From the NCBI GenBank assembly GCA_913057435.1, contig CAJXNY010000012.1, forward strand, positions 46,670 through 110,669: a stretch of DNA of 64,000 nt, read 5' to 3'. Source of the stretch: an uncultured Oceanospirillaceae bacterium. Lineage in GTDB: Bacteria > Pseudomonadota > Gammaproteobacteria > Pseudomonadales > Balneatricaceae. The translations under genes and the position numbers were made by a program. The notes below the pieces were generated by a model. It ran no database searches. It saw nothing but the letters and a program-made list of their open reading frames with translations, and was not told the origin of the DNA. Positions 25,979-33,845 of this stretch are shown piece by piece; the stretch's first letter is position 1, and every line of letters starts with the position of its first letter.

Positions 25979-26866
25979 TCAGCGGGCGCGTGCCAGCAAA
26001 ATCGAGGCGCTGATTACCAGTGCGCCGCCGAGCAGCATCGGTGTGCTCAGGTTTTCCCCCAGGACACTGATAGCAACGGTAACGGCGACGACCGGCTCCA
26101 GGGTGGACAGGGTGGACGCATCGGAAGCGCCGATGCTGGCAGCACCACTGATAAAGGCGGCAACGGGCAGAATAGTGGCGAACAGTGCCAGTCCGGCGAT
26201 GGCGGTCCAGCCCTGGGCTGTGTGGGGCAGGCTGGGAGTCTGCCACAGGGCGGCGACGGAAAATGTGAGGGTGCAGCCGAGCATGATCAGCGCGGCAGAG
26301 GTTAGCGAGCCTTCACGGGGCAGTTTATGGGTGCCATAGAGAATGGCTGCGCCATAGCTGAGAGCCGCAAACAGTGCCCAGCCGATGCCGTGAATATCAC
26401 CTTGTAACTCAAGCCCACTGGCCAGTGCGACACCACCGAGTGCCAGTACCAGTGCCAGTAGCCGGGTTGGTGTGGTGGGGGTGCGTAAAAACAGCAGTGA
26501 AAACAGAATCACAAAGGCGGGAAACGAGAACATCAGGATTACCGCCAGGCTAACGGAGCTGCTCTGGCTGGCGCTGTAATAGCCCAGCCCGGCACCGGCA
26601 TAGCCAACGCCGACCAGCAGAGCGGGCCCTGCCTGCGACAGGGGGGGCAGCGGGGTGCGGCGCAGCCAGAGCCAGCCACCCAGCATCAGGCTGGCCAGTA
26701 CAAAACGGCTGAGCAGCAGGCCGACCGGGTCTGCTCCGGCGGCAAAACCATAGGCGGCAAAGAACGGTTGGGTGCCGTAGCTGATGGCGGAGATGAGCAC
26801 CAGTGCGAAGCCCCGGCTGTAGCGGGCCTGGTGCGGGTGGTTGTGGCTGTCGATCAGTGTGGTCAT
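25979..26866 (-). CDS. EamA/DMT-superfamily transporter
   Basis: 295 residues from the ATG at 26866, preceded by AGGAC; the open frame extends 12 codons more. Ten membrane segments are arranged as two EamA repeats ('GFALVLISAISYGTQPFFAAYG' in the first, 'GIGWALFAALSYGAAILYG' in the second). The final segments have the typical 'STLEPVVAVTVAISVLGENL'. Members export or import amino acids and other metabolites. It lies between the regulators and fdhA on the same strand. Substrate unknown. Confidence 0.88.
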   Translation of the reverse strand: MTTLIDSHNHPHQARYSRGFALVLISAISYGTQPFFAAYGFAAGADPVGLLLSRFVLASLMLGGWLWLRRTPLPPLSQAGPALLVGVGYAGAGLGYYSASQSSSVSLAVILMFSFPAFVILFSLLFLRTPTTPTRLLALVLALGGVALASGLELQGDIHGIGWALFAALSYGAAILYGTHKLPREGSLTSAALIMLGCTLTFSVAALWQTPSLPHTAQGWTAIAGLALFATILPVAAFISGAASIGASDASTLSTLEPVVAVTVAISVLGENLSTPMLLGGALVISASILLARAR

Positions 26867-26892
26867 CGCAGTGTCCTGCAAGCGGTAGCAGC

Positions 26893-26917
26893 AAAAAGCC
26901 ACGCCCGAGGGCGTGGC
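26893..26917 (-). terminator. Rho-independent terminator of fdhA
   Basis: Stem GCCACGCC / GGCGTGGC (26898-26917). On the minus strand it is followed by TTTTT. It lies 70 bp past the fdhA stop. Confidence 0.82.
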
Positions 26918-26985
26918 TTGGTCACGCAGACTGAGGCGTGCAGGCAGAGCCCTGAGGGTGAGCCTGCACGGTCAATCAGGTGTGA

Positions 26986-28188
26986 TCAGGCAGCGGAAAC
27001 AGATCCGTGCGGGTCAATAACGTATTTCTTCGCGGCACCACCGTCGAAGTCGGCGTAGCCAGCCGGGGCGTTGTCCAGTGAGATCATCTGCACGTTAACG
27101 GCTTTGGCGATGTCTACTTTGTCGAACAGGATCGCCTGCATCAGCGCACGGTGGTATTTCATTACCGGGCACTGGCCGGTGTGGAAAGAGTGGGATTTCG
27201 CCCAGCCCAGACCAAAGCGCATGCTCAGGGCACCCTGTTTGGCCGCTTCATCCGCTGCGCCTGGGTCTTCAGTTACGTACAGGCCTGGAATGCCGATCTG
27301 GCCGCCCGCGCGGGTCATCTGCATGGCAGAGTTCAGTACGGTTGCGGGTGCTTCTTTACCGTGGTTACAACCACAGCCGTGGGCTTCAAAGCCAACACAG
27401 TCAACGAAAGCGTCAACTTCACGTTCGCCCAGAATCACTTCCAGCTTGTCGGCCATATCGCCGTCTTCACGCAAGTCGATGGTTTCACAGCCGAAGCTGC
27501 GCGCCTGTTCCAGGCGGTCGCTGATCATATCGCCAACGATCACGCAGGCGGCACCCAGCAGCTGAGCAGAAACAGCAGCGGCCAGGCCAACCGGGCCAGC
27601 GCCAGCGATGTAAACCGTGGAACCCGGGCCAACGCCTGCCGTTACACAGCCATGGAAGCCGGTTGGGAAAATGTCAGACAGCAGGGTCAGGTCGCGGATT
27701 TTCTCCATCGCCTGATCAGAATCCGGGAATTTCAGCAGGTTGAAGTCAGCGTAAGGCACCATGACGTATTCCGCCTGGCCGCCCACCCAGCCACCCATGT
27801 CAACGTAACCGTATGCTGCGCCTGGGCGGGCCGGGTTTACGCTCAGGCAGATACCGGTCAGGCCTTCTTTACAGTTACGGCAGCGACCACAGGCGATGTT
27901 GAACGGGACAGATACGATGTCGCCCACTTTCAGGAACTCAACATCACGGCCGGTTTCCAGGATAACGCCGGTGATTTCATGGCCCAGAACCAGACCTTCT
28001 TCGGCGGTGGTGCGGCCACGGACCATGTGCTGATCACTACCACAGATGTTGGTGGTGATAACTTTCAGGATGACACCGTGATCGCACTTACGGTTGCCGA
28101 TTGCCAGTTCCGGGTATGGGATCGACTCAACACCGACCTTGCCGGCACCTTTGTAAACTACGCCGCGGTTGGAATGCGTGCTGCACAT
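26986..28188 (-). CDS. fdhA: Glutathione-independent formaldehyde dehydrogenase
   Basis: 400 residues. Zinc-dependent medium-chain dehydrogenase of the P. putida FdhA type: catalytic zinc 'NICGSDQHMVRG' near residue 47 and 'VLGHEITG' near residue 68; structural zinc 'CGRCRNCKEGLTGIC' near 98-112; Rossmann motif 'VYIAGAGPVGLAAAVSAQLLG' near 175-195. It keeps NAD bound and oxidises formaldehyde to formate without added glutathione. In pseudomonads it is linked to betaine and sarcosine breakdown, as each N-demethylation releases formaldehyde. It is divergent from the gbdR-like gene. RBS AGGAG precedes the ATG. Confidence 0.95.
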   Translation of the reverse strand: MCSTHSNRGVVYKGAGKVGVESIPYPELAIGNRKCDHGVILKVITTNICGSDQHMVRGRTTAEEGLVLGHEITGVILETGRDVEFLKVGDIVSVPFNIACGRCRNCKEGLTGICLSVNPARPGAAYGYVDMGGWVGGQAEYVMVPYADFNLLKFPDSDQAMEKIRDLTLLSDIFPTGFHGCVTAGVGPGSTVYIAGAGPVGLAAAVSAQLLGAACVIVGDMISDRLEQARSFGCETIDLREDGDMADKLEVILGEREVDAFVDCVGFEAHGCGCNHGKEAPATVLNSAMQMTRAGGQIGIPGLYVTEDPGAADEAAKQGALSMRFGLGWAKSHSFHTGQCPVMKYHRALMQAILFDKVDIAKAVNVQMISLDNAPAGYADFDGGAAKKYVIDPHGSVSAA

Positions 28189-28304
28189 AACGTTGCTCCT
28201 TGATGCTGTTTTTTATAGTTCTGATCTTGACCGGACAACGGTATCGGTGAGCGAGGCAGGCGAGTTGCCTAAAAAAGGCATATAGCGGTCTGAAAAAGAC
28301 ATTT

Positions 28305-28319
28305 TGTTACTTAGTAACA
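28305..28319. promoter_or_regulatory. Inverted repeat near fdhA start
   Basis: TGTTAC-TTA-GTAACA, perfect 6-bp arms, about 120 bp upstream of the fdhA start. Confidence 0.4.
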
Positions 28320-28501
28320 CTGCGTTGTGAGTAAAGCGACTGCGGCGTGTCTATTCGCGACAGTCGGTGTCGCCATTGATATGGGTTGAACATTAATCAA
28401 TCAGGGTTTTTCCCGATAAATAATCCTCATTCAATATAATTAACTTATTGAAATATAAGAAATAATTGAAGAGTTTCTGAGTGCTGCTAGCCGACATTTT
28501 T

Positions 28502-28586
28502 GTTACTGTTGAGAACAGTTTTACGGCGTGTAATGGGGGGCTACGTGAATTCCCTTCCATTTCGTTACTGTTCAAAAACGGTTAAC
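28502..28586. promoter_or_regulatory. Two related operator-like repeats upstream of the gbdR-like gene
   Basis: Two 23-bp sites, 28502-28524 and 28564-28586, both begin GTTACTGTT and continue AAC(A/G)GTT with a 3-4 bp centre; the first holds ACTGTT-GAG-AACAGT. Start-to-start spacing is 62 bp (about six helical turns). They are probably bound by one regulator, perhaps GbdR itself or a repressor of fdhA/gbdR. Confidence 0.45.
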
Positions 28587-28765
28587 TTAGCCGTTGGGTC
28601 AGATGCGTCTGCCCATGCCTGCTGGTTCAGGCCGTATCAGAATAGAACTATGCCGTGTTGGGTGTCCGAGTGAGGGCGGCCCCTGCATTGCCTGATTGCG
28701 GTAAGCCTGAGAATAACAATTACAAATGCCGTTTTGCGGCAGCAGCAACTGCGGGAGCCCTGCAG

Positions 28766-29899
28766 ATGATACAAAATAACAACAAAGCTTCAACCAAGGA
28801 GCTTGGCTCGATCCGTCGTATCGGTTTTTTGCTAATCAACAACTTCACCATGATCTCTCTGGCAGCAGCCATTGAGCCTTTGCGGATGGCTAACCAGCTG
28901 TCGGGTAAAGAATTGTATGACTGGTTTACACTCAGTGAAAAAGGGGAACCTGTGTCTGCCAGTGATGGCCTGACAATCACCCCGGATTTCAGCTGCAGTG
29001 ATGCCAAACAACTGGATGTGGTGATTGTGGTGGGTGGTGTCAATATCACCCGCAATTATACCCAGCAGGAGGTGCGCTGGTTACAGTCACAGGACCGTAA
29101 AGGCACCAGCCTGGGCGGCGTTTGTACCGGGCCTTATGTACTGGCCGTTGCTGGTTTGCTGGATGGTCATGAGTGCAGTGCCCATTGGGAATGTCAGGCA
29201 TCGTTACACGAAGCCTTTCCCAAGGTTATCAACACTAATCGGCTGTTTAATATCAGCCCGCAGCGGCTGACCAGCTCAGGCGGCATTGTCCCGATGGATA
29301 TGATGCTGGGGCTGATCCGTCAGCAGCATGGAGGTGAGCTGGCGGCAGCGATCTCGGAGATGTTTATCTGTGATCGTATTCGTACCGAGCAGGATTATCA
29401 GCGCGTACCGTTGCGTCATACCTTGGGGACGACGCAGCCCAAGCTGATCGATCTGGTGGCGTTGATGGAAAACAACCTGGAAGAGCCGATTAATCTGGAT
29501 GAGCTGGCCAATTACGTGGATATCTCCCGTCGTCAGCTGGAGCGGCTGTTTCAGAAGCATCTGGGCTGTTCGCCGTCGCGCTACTACCTTAAGTTGCGCC
29601 TGATGCGCGCCCGCCAGCTGTTGCGCCAGACCTCGATGTCGATCATCGAAGTGGCTGCAGCCTGTGGTTTTGTGTCTACGCCGCATTTTAGTAAATGCTA
29701 CCGCGCTTATCTGGGTATGCCACCACGCGATGAGCGTCGGGGTGTGCAGAGCCATCGAGCAAGCGAACCTGCGTTGATAATAGGTACGCAGGCTGATGCC
29801 GCTAATGACCCGGCAGCACAGCGTAACAAGCAGGTGTCAGCGGAAGCGCTGAGTAAAGCGCAGTTTGAACCTAGCTATGGCTCGGTTGCCCTGAGTTAA
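28766..29899 (+). CDS. gbdR: GbdR-like GlxA/AraC transcriptional regulator
   Basis: 377 residues from the ATG at 28766 (after GGGAG). An N-terminal DJ-1/PfpI-like domain ('IGFLLINNFTMISLAAAIEPLR', 'LGGVCTGPYVLAVAGLLDGHE', which retains the Cys) precedes a C-terminal AraC domain ('INLDELANYVDISRRQLERLF', 'VAAACGFVSTPHFSKCYRAY'). It resembles Pseudomonas GbdR, which senses glycine betaine and dimethylglycine and activates the gbc, dgc and sox genes. It fits here: fdhA is divergent and the dgc operon begins 2.1 kb downstream. The long, low-complexity tail after the HTH (about 50 residues) is unusual. Frame upstream of 28766 is not family sequence. Confidence 0.9.
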   Translation: MIQNNNKASTKELGSIRRIGFLLINNFTMISLAAAIEPLRMANQLSGKELYDWFTLSEKGEPVSASDGLTITPDFSCSDAKQLDVVIVVGGVNITRNYTQQEVRWLQSQDRKGTSLGGVCTGPYVLAVAGLLDGHECSAHWECQASLHEAFPKVINTNRLFNISPQRLTSSGGIVPMDMMLGLIRQQHGGELAAAISEMFICDRIRTEQDYQRVPLRHTLGTTQPKLIDLVALMENNLEEPINLDELANYVDISRRQLERLFQKHLGCSPSRYYLKLRLMRARQLLRQTSMSIIEVAAACGFVSTPHFSKCYRAYLGMPPRDERRGVQSHRASEPALIIGTQADAANDPAAQRNKQVSAEALSKAQFEPSYGSVALS

Positions 29900-29922
29900 T
29901 CAGGCTTCTAGCCCAGTCCGAG

Positions 29923-29949
29923 AAAACGGCGCTCATTGAGCGCCGTTTT
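29923..29949. terminator. Bidirectional terminator between gbdR-like gene and pentahaem cytochrome
   Basis: Perfect 13-bp stem AAAACGGCGCTCA / TGAGCGCCGTTTT around a single T (in practice a tetraloop or larger), with terminal A and T runs on both sides, between two convergent genes. Confidence 0.88.
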
Positions 29950-29963
29950 GCTGTGTGGTGGTT

Positions 29964-31448
29964 TTACTCTGTGCTGGTTTTTTGCGGATGCAATGTAAAT
30001 GCAGAACGAGACTGCAGCTTTAAGCTGTGCTGTGCGGTGGTCATGGTAACGATCTCCACTTTCATCTTGCCTTCGCCGAGCAATTCATCAACCAGTTTCT
30101 GCGAGAAAGGCCAGTAGTTAAGGTTGGCGTTTAGCGATAATGGCCCCTGAACATCGGTGGGCACCATAAACCGGTATTTCACCAGAGCGTAGCCTTTGGG
30201 CAGGATGCGGTTATCCGATAACACCCGATCAACTTCCCAGACATTCAGATCCACCACATTGCCGTTTTTATCGCCCAGGGTGACTTTGAAGTTCTGGGTG
30301 CCTGGCTCGGTGTGACCATCCTTAACAGCCCCGGAGCGAAATATCGTATTGCCCTGGCTATCGCTCACCTGAAAATCCACCCAGACTTCGCGCCCTTCAG
30401 GAAAGCCGGTCGGTAGTTTATGGCCTGCGCCGGTATTTCGGACCTTCAGGGTGATGGTTGCCATCTGGCCGCCAGTGATGCTTTTGGGTGCCTCAATAAA
30501 GTCCATTTTCGCTGCTGAGCGCAGCATCGCGCGGGCTCGTTCAGCCATCTCTGGCTGGTTAAAGTAGTTGTGCAGGGTGACATTGCCGCCGGTGAAATAA
30601 TGCGAGAACACCTTGCCGCGTTCTTTGCCCATCAGGGCTGATTTTCCTGGGTTCTGTTGTACGCCTGGGCCCGGTGTCATATGGCAGTCCTGGCACTGGA
30701 TGCCTTCTTCGTTATAGGCGCTTTCGCTCCATTCATCGTAGGTGCGCTCAATCGGCGTGCCGTTAAATGGGTGGGTGACATTGTGGCAGGCGGAGCAGAA
30801 TTCAGAACGGGTGTGGAGCGAGGAGTAGGAGCTGGCGTGGTAGGGCGATTCGGCATCCTGGCGAGGACCGTATTTTTTCGACGGTGTGTTCTGATCCGGT
30901 GTCAGTACATAGGCACCGTTATCCCGGCCGGAAATATCGGAGATATTGTGACAGGTCTCGCAGTTAACCCCCGGCACATCAACGGCTTCCAACGGCTGGC
31001 CCGGTGTGGTCTGGCCGGTGGTCATGCCGATCGGGCTGTGGCAACCGACGCAGAAGTTATCCAGTTTGCCATCGGTGGCAGCACTGGCGCGTTTGAGCAG
31101 GGCTTTATAGATCGGGTCGCGCCAGGCCTGGGCCATGACGGAATCTTTCCACTGATGGTAGATCTCCTGGTGGCAGCCCTGGCAGGTTTCCGACACATCA
31201 AACATGGATTCAGTCAGAGTGCTGTCGCCGGTTGAGGCGCGTGAGGGGTAGAACGGTAGTTTCTCGGGGCTTGCCTGCAGGATGGAGCGGGTGGGGTGAA
31301 CCCATTTATCGGCATCAGGGCTGGCGAGTACGGTGTGGGTATAGCTTGTTATCAGTATCAATACGAGAGTGATGAGAAAACGTGAAATACTTGCTACCGA
31401 AAGGCGACCGCTGCGGTCAGGTTCGGTGTGGGGGTATTGCATAATCAT
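29964..31448 (-). CDS. Pentahaem c-type cytochrome (cytochrome c554-like)
   Basis: About 494 residues. The ATG at 31448 follows AGGAGG. An N-terminal hydrophobic signal/anchor (about 20-43) ends near 'VLAS'. Five CxxCH motifs are seen: CQGCH, CVGCH, CETCH, CSACH, CQDCH, in a 170-residue stretch. The remaining 230 residues are beta-rich with 'GAGHKLPTGFPEGREVWVDFQ', shared with other multihaem cytochromes of the c554/DUF family. It should be a periplasmic electron carrier or oxidoreductase. The partner is unknown; it sits between gbdR-like and the dgc operon but on the opposite strand, so a link to demethylation is only positional. Confidence 0.85.
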   Translation of the reverse strand: MIMQYPHTEPDRSGRLSVASISRFLITLVLILITSYTHTVLASPDADKWVHPTRSILQASPEKLPFYPSRASTGDSTLTESMFDVSETCQGCHQEIYHQWKDSVMAQAWRDPIYKALLKRASAATDGKLDNFCVGCHSPIGMTTGQTTPGQPLEAVDVPGVNCETCHNISDISGRDNGAYVLTPDQNTPSKKYGPRQDAESPYHASSYSSLHTRSEFCSACHNVTHPFNGTPIERTYDEWSESAYNEEGIQCQDCHMTPGPGVQQNPGKSALMGKERGKVFSHYFTGGNVTLHNYFNQPEMAERARAMLRSAAKMDFIEAPKSITGGQMATITLKVRNTGAGHKLPTGFPEGREVWVDFQVSDSQGNTIFRSGAVKDGHTEPGTQNFKVTLGDKNGNVVDLNVWEVDRVLSDNRILPKGYALVKYRFMVPTDVQGPLSLNANLNYWPFSQKLVDELLGEGKMKVEIVTMTTAQHSLKLQSRSAFTLHPQKTSTE

Positions 31449-32029
31449 CAAGTCGATCCTCCTGGTGACTACAGCCAGATCTTCCCATCAAGGTATGTAA
31501 GGCAAAGCGTATCTGTCGCTCAGAACGTATTCGTCAGCGATATTGATAAGACGGATAACATGAGGGCTGTTGCAGCGCTCGGCACCGGAGCAACAGGGGG
31601 CGTCCGTGTGCCTGCTGGTGTAATGCAATAACTATGGTTCAAAAACCAGGCTTTGCCACGCTAATAACCCGATTAGTTGTAATGTTTTTTGTATTGTTTA
31701 TTTGGCCCTGGTAAAAATTAGCCCGCCTGTCAGCGCGGCCGGGGTGTCGCATTCAGGACACTTGGCTGTTGGCGTCCAAATTTGGCCCGCCTGGCGCAAT
31801 CCCACGTCAGTGCAGCCCTTCCGGCGAGTGCCCTGCCGGTATTGGTACGGTCAATGTCGTTTCTGGTGAGTTGCAAAAACACCCGACAGATAGACTGAAA
31901 AGCATTCGGTAGGCAGTCGAATTTTTGCCCGTTGGCATTCGCTGTTTACCCGAGGTGGATCTGTGCCGGTGAGCCAGATCGATCCCGCCAATAACAATAG
32001 CCGCTACGGCGATAAGAGCAGGTGAGTCA
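31449..32029. other. Control region upstream of the dgc operon
   Basis: 581 bp divergent gap. It has two near-identical 12-bp direct repeats (listed separately), an inverted repeat GTGTC-N8-GACAC (31744-31761) and a ribosome site before 32030. The reverse-strand frame across the right end overlaps the dipeptidase-like gene and is rejected. Confidence 0.5.
31718..31793 (+). promoter_or_regulatory. Direct repeats, candidate GbdR-type activator sites
   Basis: TTAGCCCGCCTG at 31718-31729 and TTGGCCCGCCTG at 31782-31793 (11 of 12 identical, same orientation, 64 bp apart), plus a partial TTTGGCCCTGG at 31701. AraC-family activators bind such direct repeats. The assignment to GbdR is inference. Confidence 0.35.
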
Positions 32030-33013
32030 ATGAACCCAGCCGAACTGCACCAGGACGCCATCGTGATCGATGGCCTGATCTGTGCCAAATGGAACCGCGA
32101 ACTGTTTGAAGATATGGCTAAAGGCGGCCTGACGGCGGCTAACTGCACCGTGTCTTTCTGGGAGAACTTCCAGAATACCGTGAACAACGTGGTTGAGATG
32201 AACCAGTTGATCGAGCAGAGCAGCGATCTGATGCTCAAGGTTCACACCACGGCGGATATTCGTCGTGCCAAGGCCGAAGGCAAAACCGGTGTGATGATGG
32301 GCTTCCAGAATGCCAATGCCTATGAAGATCAGCTGGGCTACGTGCAGGTGTTTAAAGATCTGGGCGTGGGCATTGTGCAGATGTGCTACAACACCCAGAA
32401 CCTGGTGGGCACCGGTTGTTACGAGCGTGATGGCGGCCTGTCGGGTTTCGGCCGTGAGATCGTTGCCGAAATGAACCGTGTCGGCGTGCTCTGTGATCTG
32501 TCCCACGTGGGCGCGAAAACCTCGGAAGAGGTGATCCTGGAGTCGAAGAAGCGTGTTGCTTACTCCCACTGCCTGCCATCCGGCCTGAAAGACCACCCGC
32601 GTAACAAGTCCGATGAAGAACTGAAATTCATTGCGGATCACGGCGGTTTCGTCGGCGTGACCATGTTTGCTCCGTTCCTGAAAAACGGCATCAACTCGAC
32701 GATCGACGATTACGTTGAAGCGATCGAATACGTTTACAACATCGTTGGTGAAGACGCGATTGGCATCGGTACTGATTTTACTCAGGGCCAGGATCAGGAC
32801 TTCTTCGAATACCTGACCCACGACAAAGGCTACGCCCGTCGTCTGACCCGTTTCGGCAAGATTGTTAACCCTGAAGGCATCCGTACCGTAGGTGAGTTCC
32901 CGAACCTGACCGAAGCGCTGCTGCGCCGTGGTTTCTCGGAGACTCAGGTACGCAAGATCATGGGTGAGAACTGGGTAACGCTGCTGGCGGATGTCTGGAA
33001 CGAAAACGACTGA
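32030..33013 (+). CDS. M19 dipeptidase-like protein of the dgc operon
   Basis: 327 residues of the renal-dipeptidase (M19) fold. It is the first gene of the operon, as in Pseudomonas where a dipeptidase-like gene precedes dgcA. Metal site: the usual N-terminal HxD is absent ('VIDGLICAKWN' where family members have 'DGHND'), and the bridging glutamate position reads 'MMGFQNANAYED'. The second-metal histidines are kept ('LCDLSHVG' and 'VAYSHCLPSG'). It is therefore unlikely to be an ordinary binuclear-zinc dipeptidase; a mononuclear enzyme or altered reaction is possible. Its role in dimethylglycine metabolism is unproven. Confidence 0.88.
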   Translation: MNPAELHQDAIVIDGLICAKWNRELFEDMAKGGLTAANCTVSFWENFQNTVNNVVEMNQLIEQSSDLMLKVHTTADIRRAKAEGKTGVMMGFQNANAYEDQLGYVQVFKDLGVGIVQMCYNTQNLVGTGCYERDGGLSGFGREIVAEMNRVGVLCDLSHVGAKTSEEVILESKKRVAYSHCLPSGLKDHPRNKSDEELKFIADHGGFVGVTMFAPFLKNGINSTIDDYVEAIEYVYNIVGEDAIGIGTDFTQGQDQDFFEYLTHDKGYARRLTRFGKIVNPEGIRTVGEFPNLTEALLRRGFSETQVRKIMGENWVTLLADVWNEND

Positions 33014-33030
33014 TCAGCGGGCTTGATCTT

Positions 33031-33093
33031 ATCGCGAGTACGCTCGCTCCTGCTCGGCGCTTCGTCGATCGTAGGAACCAGCTTGCTGGCGAT
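33031..33093. repeat. REPIN-like pair of inverted REP sequences, family C
   Basis: ATCGCGAGTACGCTCGCTCC (33031-33050) faces GTAGGAACCAGCTTGCTGGC (33071-33090) followed by GAT. This resembles the Pseudomonas-type REP 'GTAGGAGC..GCTTGC..GCGAT' in head-to-head arrangement. It sits in the gap between the dipeptidase-like and DUF5943 genes. Confidence 0.55.
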
Positions 33094-33154
33094 CCCGGTA
33101 TTACGAATACGTAACTTATCTGAACAATAAGAAATATTTTTGAGGAAACGCCCC

Positions 33155-33700
33155 ATGTCTTTGAATACAGCCTCTTCACACGCTCCGGAAATGCCGATCC
33201 AGGTTGATAACGAAACCGGCGTATGGACCACTGACGCGCTGCCAATGTTGTATGTGCCGCGTCACTTCTTCGTCAATAACCACATGGGTATTGAAGAAGA
33301 GCTGGGTGCCGAGCGTTACGCTGAAGTGCTGTACAAAGCAGGCTATAAATCAGCGTACTACTGGTGTGAAAAAGAAGCTGAAGAACACGGTATCTCCGGT
33401 GCTGAAATCTGGCATCACTACCTCAAACGTCTGTCCCAGCGTGGCTGGGGTTTCTTCATCACTGAAGCGCTGGATATTGAAAAAGGTACGGCCCGTGTTC
33501 GTCTGGAAAATTCTGCCTTTGTTTACCAGTACGGCAAAGTAAACCGCAAAGTTGATTACATGTTCACGGGCTGGTTTGCCGGTGCGCTGGATCAGATTGC
33601 TGAAAGCCAGGGCCTGGCAGTACGGACTAAAGCAGAGCAGACCCAGTGTGCAGCTGAAGATGGCTGTGATGTGGGTTACTTCGATGTAACGCCTTTATAA
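33155..33700 (+). CDS. DUF5943 (V4R-like) protein of the dgc operon
   Basis: 181 residues from the ATG at 33155, preceded by GAGGAAA; a TTG five codons upstream is open but unlikely. The central part ('LGAERYAEVLYKAGYKSAYYW', 'YLKRLSQRGWGFF', 'NSAFVYQYGKVNRK') looks like the V4R small-molecule-binding fold. A C-terminal 'TQCAAEDGCDVGYFDV' carries two cysteines. A homologue is found directly before dgcA in Pseudomonas. The function is unknown; an accessory or chaperone role for the demethylase is a guess from constant linkage. Confidence 0.85.
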   Translation: MSLNTASSHAPEMPIQVDNETGVWTTDALPMLYVPRHFFVNNHMGIEEELGAERYAEVLYKAGYKSAYYWCEKEAEEHGISGAEIWHHYLKRLSQRGWGFFITEALDIEKGTARVRLENSAFVYQYGKVNRKVDYMFTGWFAGALDQIAESQGLAVRTKAEQTQCAAEDGCDVGYFDVTPL

Positions 33701-33733
33701 GCGTTGCTCTGACCCTCGCGATACCCCCTATAG

Positions 33734-33755
33734 CACGGCCAGCTGGCTGGCCGTG
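33734..33755 (+). other. Hairpin in the DUF5943-dgcA gap
   Basis: Perfect 9-bp stem CACGGCCAG / CTGGCCGTG with CTGG loop and no T-run. Probably an mRNA-stabilising or processing element inside the operon. Confidence 0.45.
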
Positions 33756-33845
33756 ACTTACAACAAGAATCGATCGTCGGCGCTGATCAAGGGTGAGAAT
33801 CTGATCGCCGCCGGGGATACCTGACAAGAGAAGGTGGGTTGCTCC

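Larger units (their letters stand above)
28189..28765. other. Divergent control region fdhA / gbdR-like gene
   Basis: 577 bp. It contains three inverted repeats with related GTTAC half-sites (28305-28319, 28502-28524, 28564-28586; listed separately) and an AT-rich stretch (28400-28470). A 60-codon minus-strand frame at 28393-28575 has no coding character. Confidence 0.5.

Noticed and set aside
27151..28203. 350-codon plus-strand frame opposite fdhA
   Set aside because: Shadow of fdhA; composition and lack of motifs are not gene-like.
28393..28575. 60-codon minus-strand frame in the fdhA/gbdR gap
   Set aside because: AT-rich, no ribosome site, and it overlaps the operator-like repeats.
31807..32238. 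Minus-strand frame of 143 codons upstream of and into the dipeptidase-like gene
   Set aside because: Overlaps the start of a well-supported gene and its sequence has no domain character.
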